Positions 34,822-43,140 of a stretch of DNA of 64,000 bases are shown here, piece by piece. Under the pieces are notes generated by a model. The model was not told the origin of the DNA, did not search any database, and saw only the letters and a program-made list of their open reading frames with translations. The stretch comes from Deltaproteobacteria bacterium. Lineage in GTDB: Bacteria > Desulfobacterota > Desulfobacteria > Desulfobacterales > ETH-SRB1. The stretch's first letter is position 1. Each line of letters starts with the position of its first letter. The translations under genes were made by a program, and so were the position numbers. The stretch spans positions 16,444 through 80,443 of the forward strand of contig JAJSZT010000010.1 in NCBI GenBank assembly GCA_030272815.1, in the 5' to 3' direction.

Positions 34822-37672
34822 GAAACATTTCATAATAGGTATTGATTTAGGGACTACCAATTCTGCTGTATCATATGTGGATCTTCTGGCGGATGCAAAA
34901 AAGAAGCATAAAATAAAGATATTTAAAGTTCCTCAGCTTACAGGTTTTGGAGAAGTTTCCAGACTTCCGGTTTTACCATCGTTTCTCTATATCCCGGGGA
35001 AGTATGATATTTCAGAGGAGGCTGTATCACTTCCATGGATAAGCGATGGAAAAAACTTTGTCGGAGCTTTTGCAAGAGATCATGGGGCAAAAGTACCGGC
35101 TAAACTTGTATCATCTGCAAAAAGCTGGCTTTGCCACAGTAATGTGGATAGAAAAGCCCGGATTCTTCCATGGGGAGCAGGTGATGAGGTATTTAAAATT
35201 TCTCCTCTTGAGGCTACCGCATCATACCTGAAACATATAAAAAAAGCGTGGAACAGCTTAAAAGGCGATGATGAGGATCTATATCTTGAAAACCAGATAA
35301 TAATTATAACTGTGCCTGCCTCATTTGATGAAGTTGCTCGTGATCTTACAGTTGAAGCTGCATCAATGGCGGGTTTAAGCAATGTAACTTTACTGGAAGA
35401 ACCTCTTGCAGCTTTTTATAGCTGGTTGATTCATCATGAGCATAATTGGAATAAATTTGTAAATCCGAATGAGCTTATTCTTGTTTGCGATGTTGGGGGC
35501 GGGACTACTGATTTTACATTGATAACTTTGAGAGAGGTTGAGGGAAGCCCCAGGTTCGAGAGGATAGCGGTTGGAGATCATTTAATCCTCGGAGGTGACA
35601 ATGTTGATCTTGCACTTGCAAGCAATATAGAACAGCGTTTGTCCAAAAAAAGGATATCTTTAAGCGGGGACAGGTGGAGAACTCTATGCCATCAGTGCAG
35701 AAAGGCCAAGGAAAATATTTTAAACGAAGATGTGGAATCAGAAAAAATTACATTAATGGGGGAGGGCAGCAAGCTTATTGCGGGAACGGTTTCAGCAGAA
35801 CTCGGGCGTAAAGAGATTGAGAAAACAGTGTTGGAAGGTTTTTTCCCGCTTGCTGATCCAAAAGACATAAAGAAAATAAATATCAGGGGAGGAATAACTG
35901 AATTCGGTCTTCCATATGAACAGGAGCCGGCCATAACAAGGCATCTGGGTTATTTCCTGGATAAACATAAAGAGGATGTTATAAAAGTATTAAACAGGGA
36001 AGATCATGCTCCTGATCTTATCCTCTTTAATGGCGGATCATTAAAACCTGCTGTTATTCAAGAGAGAATAAGAGCAGCCATACGTTACTGGTTTAAGAAC
36101 AAATTAAAAGATGAACGTCCAACATCGAACGTCCAACATCGAACGTCGAATAATGAAAAAAAATCTGATTTTTCTTCCGATCTTCCTCGAGTATTGGAAA
36201 ATACAGATCCTGATCTTTCTGTTGCGCTTGGTGCATCATACTATGGCCTTGTTAAGATTGGAAAGGGAGTGAGGGTTGGAAGTGGAAGTGCAAGAGCTTA
36301 TTATCTCGGTGTTTCAAAAAAGAAATTCGAACCCATTGAAGATCTGTCAAAAAAGGGTGACAAAAAATTTGCTGTCTGTCTGGTAGAACGCGGTCTTGAG
36401 GAGGGCACAACTATTGAGCTGAAGGATAAAAAATTTGAGGTTCTTGCAAATCAGCCGGTTAGTTTTGATATTTACAGCTCAAGCTTTCGTTCAGGAGACA
36501 GATGCGGCGACCTTGTTGAGATAGACGATTCACTGACTTCCCTTCCGCCCATACAAACAGTTGTTCAGTATGGAAAAAAGGGCGTTAAGACAAGGATTCC
36601 CGTTCGGATTGAATCAGATTATACTGAAATGGGCACACTTGCTCTCTGGTGCCGTTCTCTAATAAGCAACCATCGCTGGAAACTGCAGTTTCAATTGCGG
36701 GATGCATTAACACCTGTAGATATTACTGACAAAGAAATATTTGAAGACTCTATTGTGGATGAAGTTCGTTCATATGTTGGAAGTATCTTTTCGGACAGAA
36801 CAGATAACAGTGCGCTTAAAAATTTAAGTAAGGTTATAATGAAAAAAGTCGGAAGATCCAGGGAAAGATGGCCGCTTGGATTTATTCGGAGAATTTCCGA
36901 CGAGCTGATTAAACTTGTTGAAACTCGCGCTTTCGGGCCTGAACATGAAAGCAGGTGGCTTAATCTGACCGGATTTTGTATGAGGCCGGGATTTGGAGAT
37001 GGTTTTGATGAGTATCGGGTAAAGAGTTTATGGAAGATTCATAAGCATGGTACTATTCATTCAAAAAATGCACAGGTATGTTCTGAATGGTGGATATTGT
37101 GGAGAAGAGTGGCAGGGGGGCTTAGCGCAGGGCAGCAAAGACAGTTCATTCAGGAACTTGCTCCCATTATAATGCCTAAGAAAGGAACAAAGAGCAGGGT
37201 GCCGCACCAGGAGCGTCTGGAAATCTGGATGGCGGTTGCGAATATGGAAAGGCTCCTGGTAAAAGATAAGATTCAATGGGGGCGTATGCTTCTTTCACAG
37301 ATTAAACCCAAAAAATGCAAACCCCAGCATTTATGGTCTCTTTCGCGAATAGGTGCTCGTGAACTTCTTTATGGCCCTGTTGACAGGGTAATACCACCTG
37401 AAGAAATATCTTCCTGGATTGAAGAAATACTGTCCAAGACGTGGCGCAATCCAAAACCGGTTGGGATGGCAATCGCTCAGCTTGCCCGCAAAAGCGGTGA
37501 TCGAATGAGAGATCTTGATTCATCAATTATAGACATTATCATAGACTGGATGAATCAATATGATATTTTAGGTCCTCATATAAAATTCTTAGAAGATGTG
37601 GTCCCAATGGCTAAAAGTGAAGAAAATACCATTTTTGGTGAAACCCTTCCGTCAGGACTAGTTCTTCACTAA
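34808..37672 (+). CDS. Hsp70 family protein with C-terminal extension (DUF3731-type)
   Basis: About 954 residues from a TTG at 34808, preceded by AGGGAG ten bases away; a longer in-frame start at 34733 would overlap the previous gene by 89 bases and is less likely. The ATPase signatures are 'FIIGIDLGTTNSAVSYVD', 'LVCDVGGGTTDFTLITL' and 'LILFNGGSLKPAVIQERI'. After the beta-rich part there is a roughly 330-residue helical C-terminal extension with conserved Trp/Arg, consistent with the DUF3731-bearing Hsp70 subgroup. Residues about 434-448 are encoded by a mobile intergenic-type repeat ('DERPTSNVQHRTSNNE'), a likely insertion in a loop that kept the frame. It pairs with the shorter Hsp70 just upstream. 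Confidence 0.85.
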   Translation: MDLLEKHFIIGIDLGTTNSAVSYVDLLADAKKKHKIKIFKVPQLTGFGEVSRLPVLPSFLYIPGKYDISEEAVSLPWISDGKNFVGAFARDHGAKVPAKLVSSAKSWLCHSNVDRKARILPWGAGDEVFKISPLEATASYLKHIKKAWNSLKGDDEDLYLENQIIIITVPASFDEVARDLTVEAASMAGLSNVTLLEEPLAAFYSWLIHHEHNWNKFVNPNELILVCDVGGGTTDFTLITLREVEGSPRFERIAVGDHLILGGDNVDLALASNIEQRLSKKRISLSGDRWRTLCHQCRKAKENILNEDVESEKITLMGEGSKLIAGTVSAELGRKEIEKTVLEGFFPLADPKDIKKINIRGGITEFGLPYEQEPAITRHLGYFLDKHKEDVIKVLNREDHAPDLILFNGGSLKPAVIQERIRAAIRYWFKNKLKDERPTSNVQHRTSNNEKKSDFSSDLPRVLENTDPDLSVALGASYYGLVKIGKGVRVGSGSARAYYLGVSKKKFEPIEDLSKKGDKKFAVCLVERGLEEGTTIELKDKKFEVLANQPVSFDIYSSSFRSGDRCGDLVEIDDSLTSLPPIQTVVQYGKKGVKTRIPVRIESDYTEMGTLALWCRSLISNHRWKLQFQLRDALTPVDITDKEIFEDSIVDEVRSYVGSIFSDRTDNSALKNLSKVIMKKVGRSRERWPLGFIRRISDELIKLVETRAFGPEHESRWLNLTGFCMRPGFGDGFDEYRVKSLWKIHKHGTIHSKNAQVCSEWWILWRRVAGGLSAGQQRQFIQELAPIIMPKKGTKSRVPHQERLEIWMAVANMERLLVKDKIQWGRMLLSQIKPKKCKPQHLWSLSRIGARELLYGPVDRVIPPEEISSWIEEILSKTWRNPKPVGMAIAQLARKSGDRMRDLDSSIIDIIIDWMNQYDILGPHIKFLEDVVPMAKSEENTIFGETLPSGLVLH
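36113..36150. repeat. 'GAACGTCCAACATCG' repeat embedded in the Hsp70 coding sequence
   Basis: Tandem 'GAACGTCCAACATC' units, the same family as the intergenic clusters at 39471-39618 and 49487-49632, lie in frame inside the second Hsp70 gene and encode 'ERPTSNVQHRTSN'. The block does not break the gene. Confidence 0.85.
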
Positions 37673-37721
37673 CCAATATTTTCACAAACAACTCAAAAAC
37701 TAAATAACTCTGGAGGCTGTC

Positions 37722-38507
37722 TTGAAAATTGCTGTTTCTGCTGACAGCCCGCATCTGAATGCAAAAGTTGGATCCAGATTTGGGACTTCTAAATACTTTA
37801 TAATTGTTGATCGGGATACAATGGATTTTGAGGCGGTTGCAAACCCTGGCGCTTCAACTTACCATGGCTCCGGTGTTCAGGCTGTTGTGCTTGTTATCAG
37901 CAAGAAAGTTGATACGGTTTTAACAGGTTACTGCAGCCCCACTGCCATTGGCCATCTGACAGCTAACGGCATACAGGTGCTTGAAGAAGTTGTCGGCACG
38001 GTTGGAGAAGTTGTGCAGATGTACAAAAAAGGCAAATTGCAGCGACAGCCTGGAGTTAAATCCGGCCTTGAAGCAGGTGTTAATAAGATTGATAAGACAG
38101 CTCTGATTCATGCTTTAAGCAATTCCGTCAATCAGATTATCAGGCTTCTGCCTGTTTTAACCGGTGTGGTGCTGCTCATCGGACTATTCAGCTCATTTAT
38201 TTCAAAAGAGCTCCTGTCCTCTGTTTTTTCAGGCAATATTGCAATAGATACTCTCCTGGGGGCAAGTTTGGGGAGTATTTTTGCCGGCAATCCTATTAAT
38301 AGTTATATCATTGGTGGAGAATTCCTGGAATATGGGATCAGCCTGTTTGCGGTAACCGCCTTGATCATTTCATGGGTTACTGTAGGAATAGTGCAGTTGC
38401 CGGCTGAGATGGCAGCTCTGGGCATAAGATTTGCTTTGGTCAGGAATGCGGTGTCCTTTGCTTTGTCCCTCATTATAGCGATTCTTACTGTAGCGTTTCT
38501 TACCTAA
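37722..38507 (+). CDS. NifX/NifB-type iron-molybdenum cofactor-binding domain fused to permease-like membrane domain
   Basis: 261 residues, TTG start with GGAGG six bases upstream. Residues 1-110 match the dinitrogenase Fe-Mo cofactor-binding fold: 'MKIAVSADSPHLNAKVGSRF' at the start, then 'ADTV'-like 'VDTVLTGYCSPTAIGHL' and 'GIQVLEEVVGTVGEVVQ'. Residues 125-261 hold four to five hydrophobic helices ('LLPVLTGVVLLIGLFSSFI', 'GSIFAGNPINSYIIGGEFL') like half of a DUF318/ArsP-type permease. The other half seems to be the next gene. It is likely a membrane transporter with a metal-cluster-binding or regulatory domain; the substrate is unknown. The stop codon lies inside a palindromic repeat. Confidence 0.8.
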   Translation: MKIAVSADSPHLNAKVGSRFGTSKYFIIVDRDTMDFEAVANPGASTYHGSGVQAVVLVISKKVDTVLTGYCSPTAIGHLTANGIQVLEEVVGTVGEVVQMYKKGKLQRQPGVKSGLEAGVNKIDKTALIHALSNSVNQIIRLLPVLTGVVLLIGLFSSFISKELLSSVFSGNIAIDTLLGASLGSIFAGNPINSYIIGGEFLEYGISLFAVTALIISWVTVGIVQLPAEMAALGIRFALVRNAVSFALSLIIAILTVAFLT

Positions 38508-38660
38508 GTTGAGCAATTTTTGGGGAAGAAATGTGCTGAGATCTTGATGCATAAGGGTTTGCGAAAACCGCAGGCATACCCCTGGATACGTCGAGGATTT
38601 TCGTGAATCCTTGATGCGCAAGAGATCAGTGCAGATCGAGCCAAAAATCGCTCAATTTAG
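38504..38660. repeat. Palindromic element, 'CTAAGTTGAGC' family, copy 1
   Basis: Ends 'CTAAGTTGAGCAATTTTT' and 'AAAAATCGCTCAATTTAG' are near-complementary, with further nested arms inside ('GAGATCTTGATGCATAAG' and 'CTTGATGCGCAAGAGATC'). The left end contains the stop codon of the NifX-permease gene. An element with the same ends lies at 57561-57680, and a half-site occurs near 43566. Confidence 0.75.
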
Positions 38661-38685
38661 TTAATACTATTATTGGTGTATAAAT

Positions 38686-39222
38686 ATGTCAAATAGGACT
38701 ACACGTAAACAAAGTGCCATGCGGATGATCTATTTCCCTGCTTCCGTAATTGCAGTATATGGAATTATTTTTGCATTTATGCCGGACAGAGCTTTCCTTG
38801 CTTTCAAAAGCAGCGGCATTATTTTTTTCAATATAATTATCCCACTATCCCTTGTTTTTATTCTTATGATAGTTCTGAATCTTTTTTTAAAACCAGCATA
38901 TATTGCGAGTTTTCTTGGAAAGGAAGCCGGCATTAAGGGAATAATACTATCAATGACGGCAGGAATTATTTCTACAGGACCCATCTATGCCTGGTATCCA
39001 ATGCTCAAGGAATTAAAGGCCCAAGGCGCTGGAAATTCATCCATTGCCGTTTTCCTGAACAGCAGAGCTGTCAAGCCGTTTCTTTTGCCAATAATGATTT
39101 CGTATTTTGGATGCTTATATGTAGCTATACTTACGGTATTTACAATTACGGGGTCACTTGTCGCAGGATATACAGTAGGGGCGCTGGTGGAGAAAAAAAT
39201 GCCCAAGCCAAATATTTCATAA
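38686..39222 (+). CDS. Permease-like membrane protein (second half of split transporter)
   Basis: 178 residues with about five hydrophobic segments. Motifs such as 'IIPLSLVFILMIVLNLFLKP', 'GIISTGPIYAWYPMLKELK' and 'SSIAVFLNSRAVKPFLLPI' fit the DUF318/ArsP-like permease family. The protein is about half the usual length of that family. The C-terminal half of the preceding gene supplies a similar membrane block, so the two probably form one transporter. They are on the same strand, separated only by a palindromic repeat. Substrate unknown. Confidence 0.75.
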   Translation: MSNRTTRKQSAMRMIYFPASVIAVYGIIFAFMPDRAFLAFKSSGIIFFNIIIPLSLVFILMIVLNLFLKPAYIASFLGKEAGIKGIILSMTAGIISTGPIYAWYPMLKELKAQGAGNSSIAVFLNSRAVKPFLLPIMISYFGCLYVAILTVFTITGSLVAGYTVGALVEKKMPKPNIS

Positions 39223-39261
39223 AAAAACGAAAACACATTTTTATAACATTAAACTATATTT

Positions 39262-39348
39262 GTAAGCGTTCACGGTTGTCGGTTCACAGTTCACAGTTTT
39301 TTCAATGAACTATGCAACGCCTAAAACATTTTAACCGTGAACGGATAC
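39262..39348. repeat. Deletion derivative of the four-helix-bundle inverted-repeat element
   Basis: The sequence from 'GTAAGCGTTCACGG' through 'CAATGAACTATGCAACG' matches 51630-51687 almost base for base. That includes the last codons of the four-helix-bundle gene found there. It then jumps to the opposite arm 'AACCGTGAACGGATAC'. The gene interior is missing, so this looks like a MITE-style internal deletion. Confidence 0.8.
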
Positions 39349-39404
39349 CTATATTTCAATACACTAATATGATTTAGATACACCGATTGAGCATTACAAA
39401 TGCT

Positions 39405-39727
39405 GTAACAATTTAGCCTTTTGAAAAAGAATCTGACAGGATAACCCCCCAGAGGCGGGCAGGCAAGGATGAACATCGAACATCGAACGTCCAACATCGA
39501 ATTTTGAATAAGGTATTCTGTCAATTTATAAACTGGCGGAGCGAAGCGATTTCATTGTTCGATGTTCAACGTTCGATGTTCGATGTTCGATGTTCAAAAA
39601 ACGCTTTACTCTGCCGTAAAGTAAGGGATTTTGATGAGGATTTGCAGGATGAGTTTTGATGTTTTTTTAATCCTGAACATCTTGTAAATCCTGTCAAAAA
39701 ATAATATTTAAAAGCGCTAAAGTGTTA
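39405..39727. repeat. Composite intergenic repeat with nested 'GAACATCGAAC' cluster
   Basis: The outer ends are 'GTAACAATTTAGCCTTTTG' (39405) and 'AAAAGCGCTAAAGTGTTAC' (ending 39727). Both ends recur in opposite orientation at 48162-48416. Nested at 39471-39618 is an inverted array of 'GAACATCGAACATCG' units around a unique centre, near-identical in reverse to 49487-49632. No gene is supported here. Together with 39262-39348 this fills the gap after the permease gene. Confidence 0.8.
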
Positions 39728-39769
39728 CCAAATGCTGAGTATTGTCAGACCATGCAGGAGGATTTGAAT

Positions 39770-40450
39770 TTGGAAGAAATGTCATCTTTAAACCACTTTC
39801 CCGGAAGATGCCGGGAGTGTGCAAAATTATCCAGGTCGATGATTCATGGCAAGTGTAGTTTCTGCCAGGACTTAGAATTTCAAGAAAATGTACTCTGTCA
39901 TCTAAACAGGTGCATACAAAATCCGGCGCTTTTTGAGTGTTATGCTTTCCAGCCCGCACTCAAATTGGTCGGATCGTCTGACCAGGAGATTCCGTCTTCG
40001 CCCAATCATATCAAAGACAACTCTCCACAAAACGGTTTCCAGAAGCTGCTTGATTCCGATAAAATTAAGTATCAGCGAGCTTTGGCTCTGCAAAGACTGG
40101 GCCGTGATCCGGATAGTGTATTTGTCGATTTCAAATACCATTTTGCATGGAATGTGATCTACAGAAAGCCGGTTTTTGCCCGGCCTGCAAATATCTTTGA
40201 TTTCGTTTGTGACACTTTTTCGAAATGTAGTGAGATTGTCGGTGGTTTTGTTGATCTGCTCTGGCTGGCTCCAGACCACCTTCATTTATATGTGGAATCA
40301 GATGGAAGCAACTCGGTGGAGACGATAGCCCAGGAAATAAAACGGGAATCGGCTGCTGTTATCCTTGCAAAGTTCGGCGACTTGAAGGCGAGTTTAGATA
40401 CACAAAAGGAGCTGTGGGACAAAGCTTACTTTGTAGAAACCATAGGCTAA
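39770..40450 (+). CDS. Y1 (IS200/RAYT-like) transposase relative with Cys-rich N-terminus, truncated
   Basis: The start is uncertain: AGGAGG (39756-39761) favours the TTG at 39770; an ATG at 39779 and an upstream GTG at 39722 are also in frame. Residues about 10-60 carry Cys pairs ('CRECAKLSRSMIHGKC', 'SFCQ', 'CHLNRC') like a zinc ribbon. The rest has the Y1/HUH landmarks: 'YHFAWNVIYRKPVF', 'WLAPDHLHLYVESDG' (HUH, His170 and His172), 'SVETIAQEIKRESA' and 'LWDKAYFVETIG'. The chain stops right there, before the region where the catalytic Tyr helix normally follows, so nicking activity is doubtful. RAYT-type proteins mobilise palindromic REP-like repeats, and this gene sits beside several such repeats. 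Confidence 0.7.
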   Translation: MEEMSSLNHFPGRCRECAKLSRSMIHGKCSFCQDLEFQENVLCHLNRCIQNPALFECYAFQPALKLVGSSDQEIPSSPNHIKDNSPQNGFQKLLDSDKIKYQRALALQRLGRDPDSVFVDFKYHFAWNVIYRKPVFARPANIFDFVCDTFSKCSEIVGGFVDLLWLAPDHLHLYVESDGSNSVETIAQEIKRESAAVILAKFGDLKASLDTQKELWDKAYFVETIG

Positions 40451-40508
40451 ATCCAGACCTCGTAAAACTTAGTTTTTTGTTGCCCACAAACCCTTTTCAG
40501 AACTTTTA

Positions 40509-40763
40509 CTATTGCTCATATACAACTTTCGGAAGGATGAATAAATCGTATTCATCTTCCACTTTAATGCACTCTTTATGACAAGTTTCCAGAACTTCAT
40601 CAATTGAAAGATTCTTCGGAATAGTTATTTCAAAAGTAAAATCTTCATCCTCATAATTAGCAATCGGGCTTATCTTTATTCCTGAATAGATATGATGAAG
40701 GACATCCACGAATTTCGTGGTAGCTTCTGCCAGTGTCTTTTCAACCTGCATGGTTTCCGGCAT
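40509..40763 (-). CDS. Small hypothetical protein (84 aa)
   Basis: The gene is supported by an excellent ribosome-binding site (AAGGAGGGG, about nine bases before the ATG). The protein is acidic ('NYEDEDFTFEITIPKNLSID', 'CHKECIKVEDEYDLFILPK') with no signal peptide or membrane segment. I do not recognise the family. It lies alone on the minus strand, tail to tail with the transposase-like gene, in a repeat-rich zone with gene remnants, so it may be a small accessory or stress gene. Confidence 0.65.
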   Translation of the reverse strand: MPETMQVEKTLAEATTKFVDVLHHIYSGIKISPIANYEDEDFTFEITIPKNLSIDEVLETCHKECIKVEDEYDLFILPKVVYEQ

Positions 40764-41307
40764 TTCCTATACCCCTCCTTTTTCGTCATAGCGGCATTTT
40801 TTCAACAGCTTTTTTTCCAATATCACATGATGCCAGTCCGAAAGCCTTTTCATTTCATTATCCCCTTATTTGCAAATCTCCGCCCCTTTATGTCAAGTCT
40901 GCTCTTGACTTATGTTAGTGTGAAATCCGAATTGATATTGAGTTCAAAGCCTTGCCCAAATTTCAGAGTGGCTCACGTTCGTAACCGGGACTATAGTTCG
41001 AAGTTTGGTGCTGCTGGAAATTTAATCCATCTCCTTAATGTAATCTCAGCTACCTCAAGATATTCGGAGCTCAAATCCTCGCTTTGCTATCACAGCGAAT
41101 AACTTTTCTCTTTCTTTTTTAGCGGTATCTCTAAAATTTCTCTGTAAATTTTCTCAGCGGTAATCATGATTGCCCTGCCTCCCTCAGATATCTCTTAAGC
41201 TCACGATAAAAATTTTTATGGGGACCTATCATGAAAAACTCACGCATGGCCGCTTTTGTTTCATAAAGCTAAAATGTTACAAAAGAAATAACCCGACTGA
41301 CCACTGC
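40764..41307. other. Gene-poor region with decayed small ORFs
   Basis: No intact gene of convincing length is seen. The minus strand holds the remnants listed separately at 41090-41247. Near 41266-41282 is a fragment ('GCTAAAATGTTACAAAA') resembling the end of the composite repeat found at 48162. The rest is AT-rich with no clear structure. Confidence 0.5.
41090..41247 (-). pseudogene. Remnants of two small genes, one antitoxin-like with a frameshift
   Basis: A 27-residue ORF (start 41247, ending '...YRELKRYLREAGQS') overlaps by ATGA a second ORF starting at 41167 with GGAGG upstream. The second reads 'MITAEKIYREILEIPLKKKE' and then stops at 41090. Shifting one base in an A-run restores 'KLFAVIAKRGFE', the look of a short antitoxin N-terminus. 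This suggests a single-base deletion in an antitoxin gene. Family assignment is weak. Confidence 0.35.
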
Positions 41308-43140
41308 TTACTGCTTACTTTTAACGGCTGTCATAAATTTTTTTAACTGATTTTCAAAATATGAACGTTGTTTTTTAGCTATCCTGAGAGCATATGATTC
41401 AGCCGAAACAGCTTCTTCCAACTGTCCATTTATATAATAGCTTTCCGCAAGAGTGTCCAGTATGTGTGGAGATTCTTCAATATCCGCAGCCTTCAATGCA
41501 AGATTCAAAGCGCGTTCAGGGTTCCGCAGGTTTTTATCGTCACATGTGGCATAAAGCCATGCAAGATTGTTTAAAACATGCGGGTTGTCTGGTTTAAGAT
41601 CTATTGATTTTTCATATGCTCTGATCGTTTCGGTATAATCATTGATATTGTAATAAAGATCTCCCAGATTGCTGTAAAGGTATGGATCGTCTGGTGTCTT
41701 GTTAATTTCTCTTAACAGTATCTTTTCGATGAAATGTTTGCTTAACTTTTTTCCGGTTTCACCATAATTTAAGTTATATCCAATACCTCCTATTATGACT
41801 ATTGCTGCAAGATAAACGGCAATGCTTTTTTTTATTTTTCGATCCTGTCTGGTTATATAGGTTTTGTCTTCTTCACACAAATTGAGATATTCAATTCGTT
41901 CTTTAATGCTGAAATGATGCCAGTTCGGCCTGTCCGGCGGCTGCCCGGTCATTGCTGCTATCTTTTTGAATGTAGATATCAGCGGTTTTGCGCTGGGGAA
42001 GAGAGCATATACATATGTGTCTGCCTGACGTTCAAAGTTGCGCATGAAGTATCCGAAGATATAGCGGAAGTAGATAAAAAATATAATGATTATACTCAGG
42101 CTGAAAACGGCCGAGATTATTGTATCGTAGTTAATGCCTACACTGCTTATTAACCTGTACAGCGGATCAGTATAGATAATGAAATATATAAGAAGATCAA
42201 ATATAGTATACGAAAGGAAAATATAGCCAATAAAAAATACCAGATAAAAGTGCAGATGTTTTCTTTTGACATGTCCTATTTCATGCGCAATTACAGCATC
42301 CATTTCTTCTGGTTCAAGGTGGCGAACCAGCGCTTCTGTAATAAGAATATATCGGAATTTTTTAATCAGGCCCATGATACCTGCTGTGATCATTCTACCG
42401 CCGAATATGGGCCAGTAAAGAATATTTGCATATTCTAATCCGGCCCTTCTGCAAAGTTTTTCGATTCTGCTTCTCACATAACCGGATTCAAGTGGTTTGC
42501 ACCTCCAGAACTTTTGAATCATTGCAGGGCCGATTATTACAACTGTGGAGAGGAAGACAAGAAAATAGATTACCTGTCCTTCCGGAGTGGAAAGAAAACG
42601 TTTCGGCAGTTCAAATGGAAGTGCATTTATAATGTCAGCAATTCCTGACAGCAGAAACCACGGAAAAAGAACTGGAATAGAAAATGAAATATTAGACAAA
42701 ACATAAGAACGCCTTGACAGGTCGGTTATGTAAAGCCTTTTATATGGCCCGTAGGCATAACCCCAGACAATAGCAAGATATAATACAAAAAGACCAATAA
42801 AAACTAATGCCTGTAAAGTGGGAATAACGGTAAATAAAGGAATGTTTTCAAAAAAAGAAGTAAGGCTCAATCCATAAATATCTATGGCAAAAAGTACTAT
42901 TGCCACAACAGACTGCTGAGTTATTATTGCATTTATCTTATGGTCAAGGCGTAAAATATTGTCTTTAGGGATTTGTTTTTCAAGTTTATGAAACTGCATA
43001 CGGGTAAAATATGCAAAGACTATAATCAGGCCAAGAAAGAGAATGGCGGTTGCAAGTGGAGTGAGGTTCGGTTCATCAGGGGGCTGGTATGTGGCATATA
43101 TTAAAAGAACTATTATAAAATGTAAGAAATTAGCAAACAC
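41308..43140 (-). CDS. M48 family membrane metallopeptidase with C-terminal TPRs
   Basis: 610 residues. Several hydrophobic helices in the N-terminal half lead to the zinc motif 'AHEIGHVKRKH' (His286, Glu287, His290), flanked by 'EPEEMDAVI' and a further pair of membrane segments, as in Ste24/HtpX-type proteases. 'RQADTYVYAL' supplies the likely third zinc ligand region. The C-terminus (about 490-600) holds two to three TPRs: 'YSNLGDLYYNINDYTETIRA' and 'NNLAWLYATCDDKNL'. The family cleaves membrane or misfolded proteins at the inner membrane. The TPR tail may recruit partners. Single gene, not in an operon. Confidence 0.88.
   Translation of the reverse strand: MFANFLHFIIVLLIYATYQPPDEPNLTPLATAILFLGLIIVFAYFTRMQFHKLEKQIPKDNILRLDHKINAIITQQSVVAIVLFAIDIYGLSLTSFFENIPLFTVIPTLQALVFIGLFVLYLAIVWGYAYGPYKRLYITDLSRRSYVLSNISFSIPVLFPWFLLSGIADIINALPFELPKRFLSTPEGQVIYFLVFLSTVVIIGPAMIQKFWRCKPLESGYVRSRIEKLCRRAGLEYANILYWPIFGGRMITAGIMGLIKKFRYILITEALVRHLEPEEMDAVIAHEIGHVKRKHLHFYLVFFIGYIFLSYTIFDLLIYFIIYTDPLYRLISSVGINYDTIISAVFSLSIIIIFFIYFRYIFGYFMRNFERQADTYVYALFPSAKPLISTFKKIAAMTGQPPDRPNWHHFSIKERIEYLNLCEEDKTYITRQDRKIKKSIAVYLAAIVIIGGIGYNLNYGETGKKLSKHFIEKILLREINKTPDDPYLYSNLGDLYYNINDYTETIRAYEKSIDLKPDNPHVLNNLAWLYATCDDKNLRNPERALNLALKAADIEESPHILDTLAESYYINGQLEEAVSAESYALRIAKKQRSYFENQLKKFMTAVKSKQ

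Noticed and set aside
39471..39618. Possible CRISPR-like array
   Set aside because: The units are short (about 9-15 bases), directly adjacent without unique spacers, and arranged as an inverted pair; no cas gene is present.
40692..41102. Plus-strand ORF of 136 codons
   Set aside because: It overlaps the well-initiated minus-strand gene at 40509-40763 and has low-complexity Phe/Ser-rich sequence with no ribosome-binding site.
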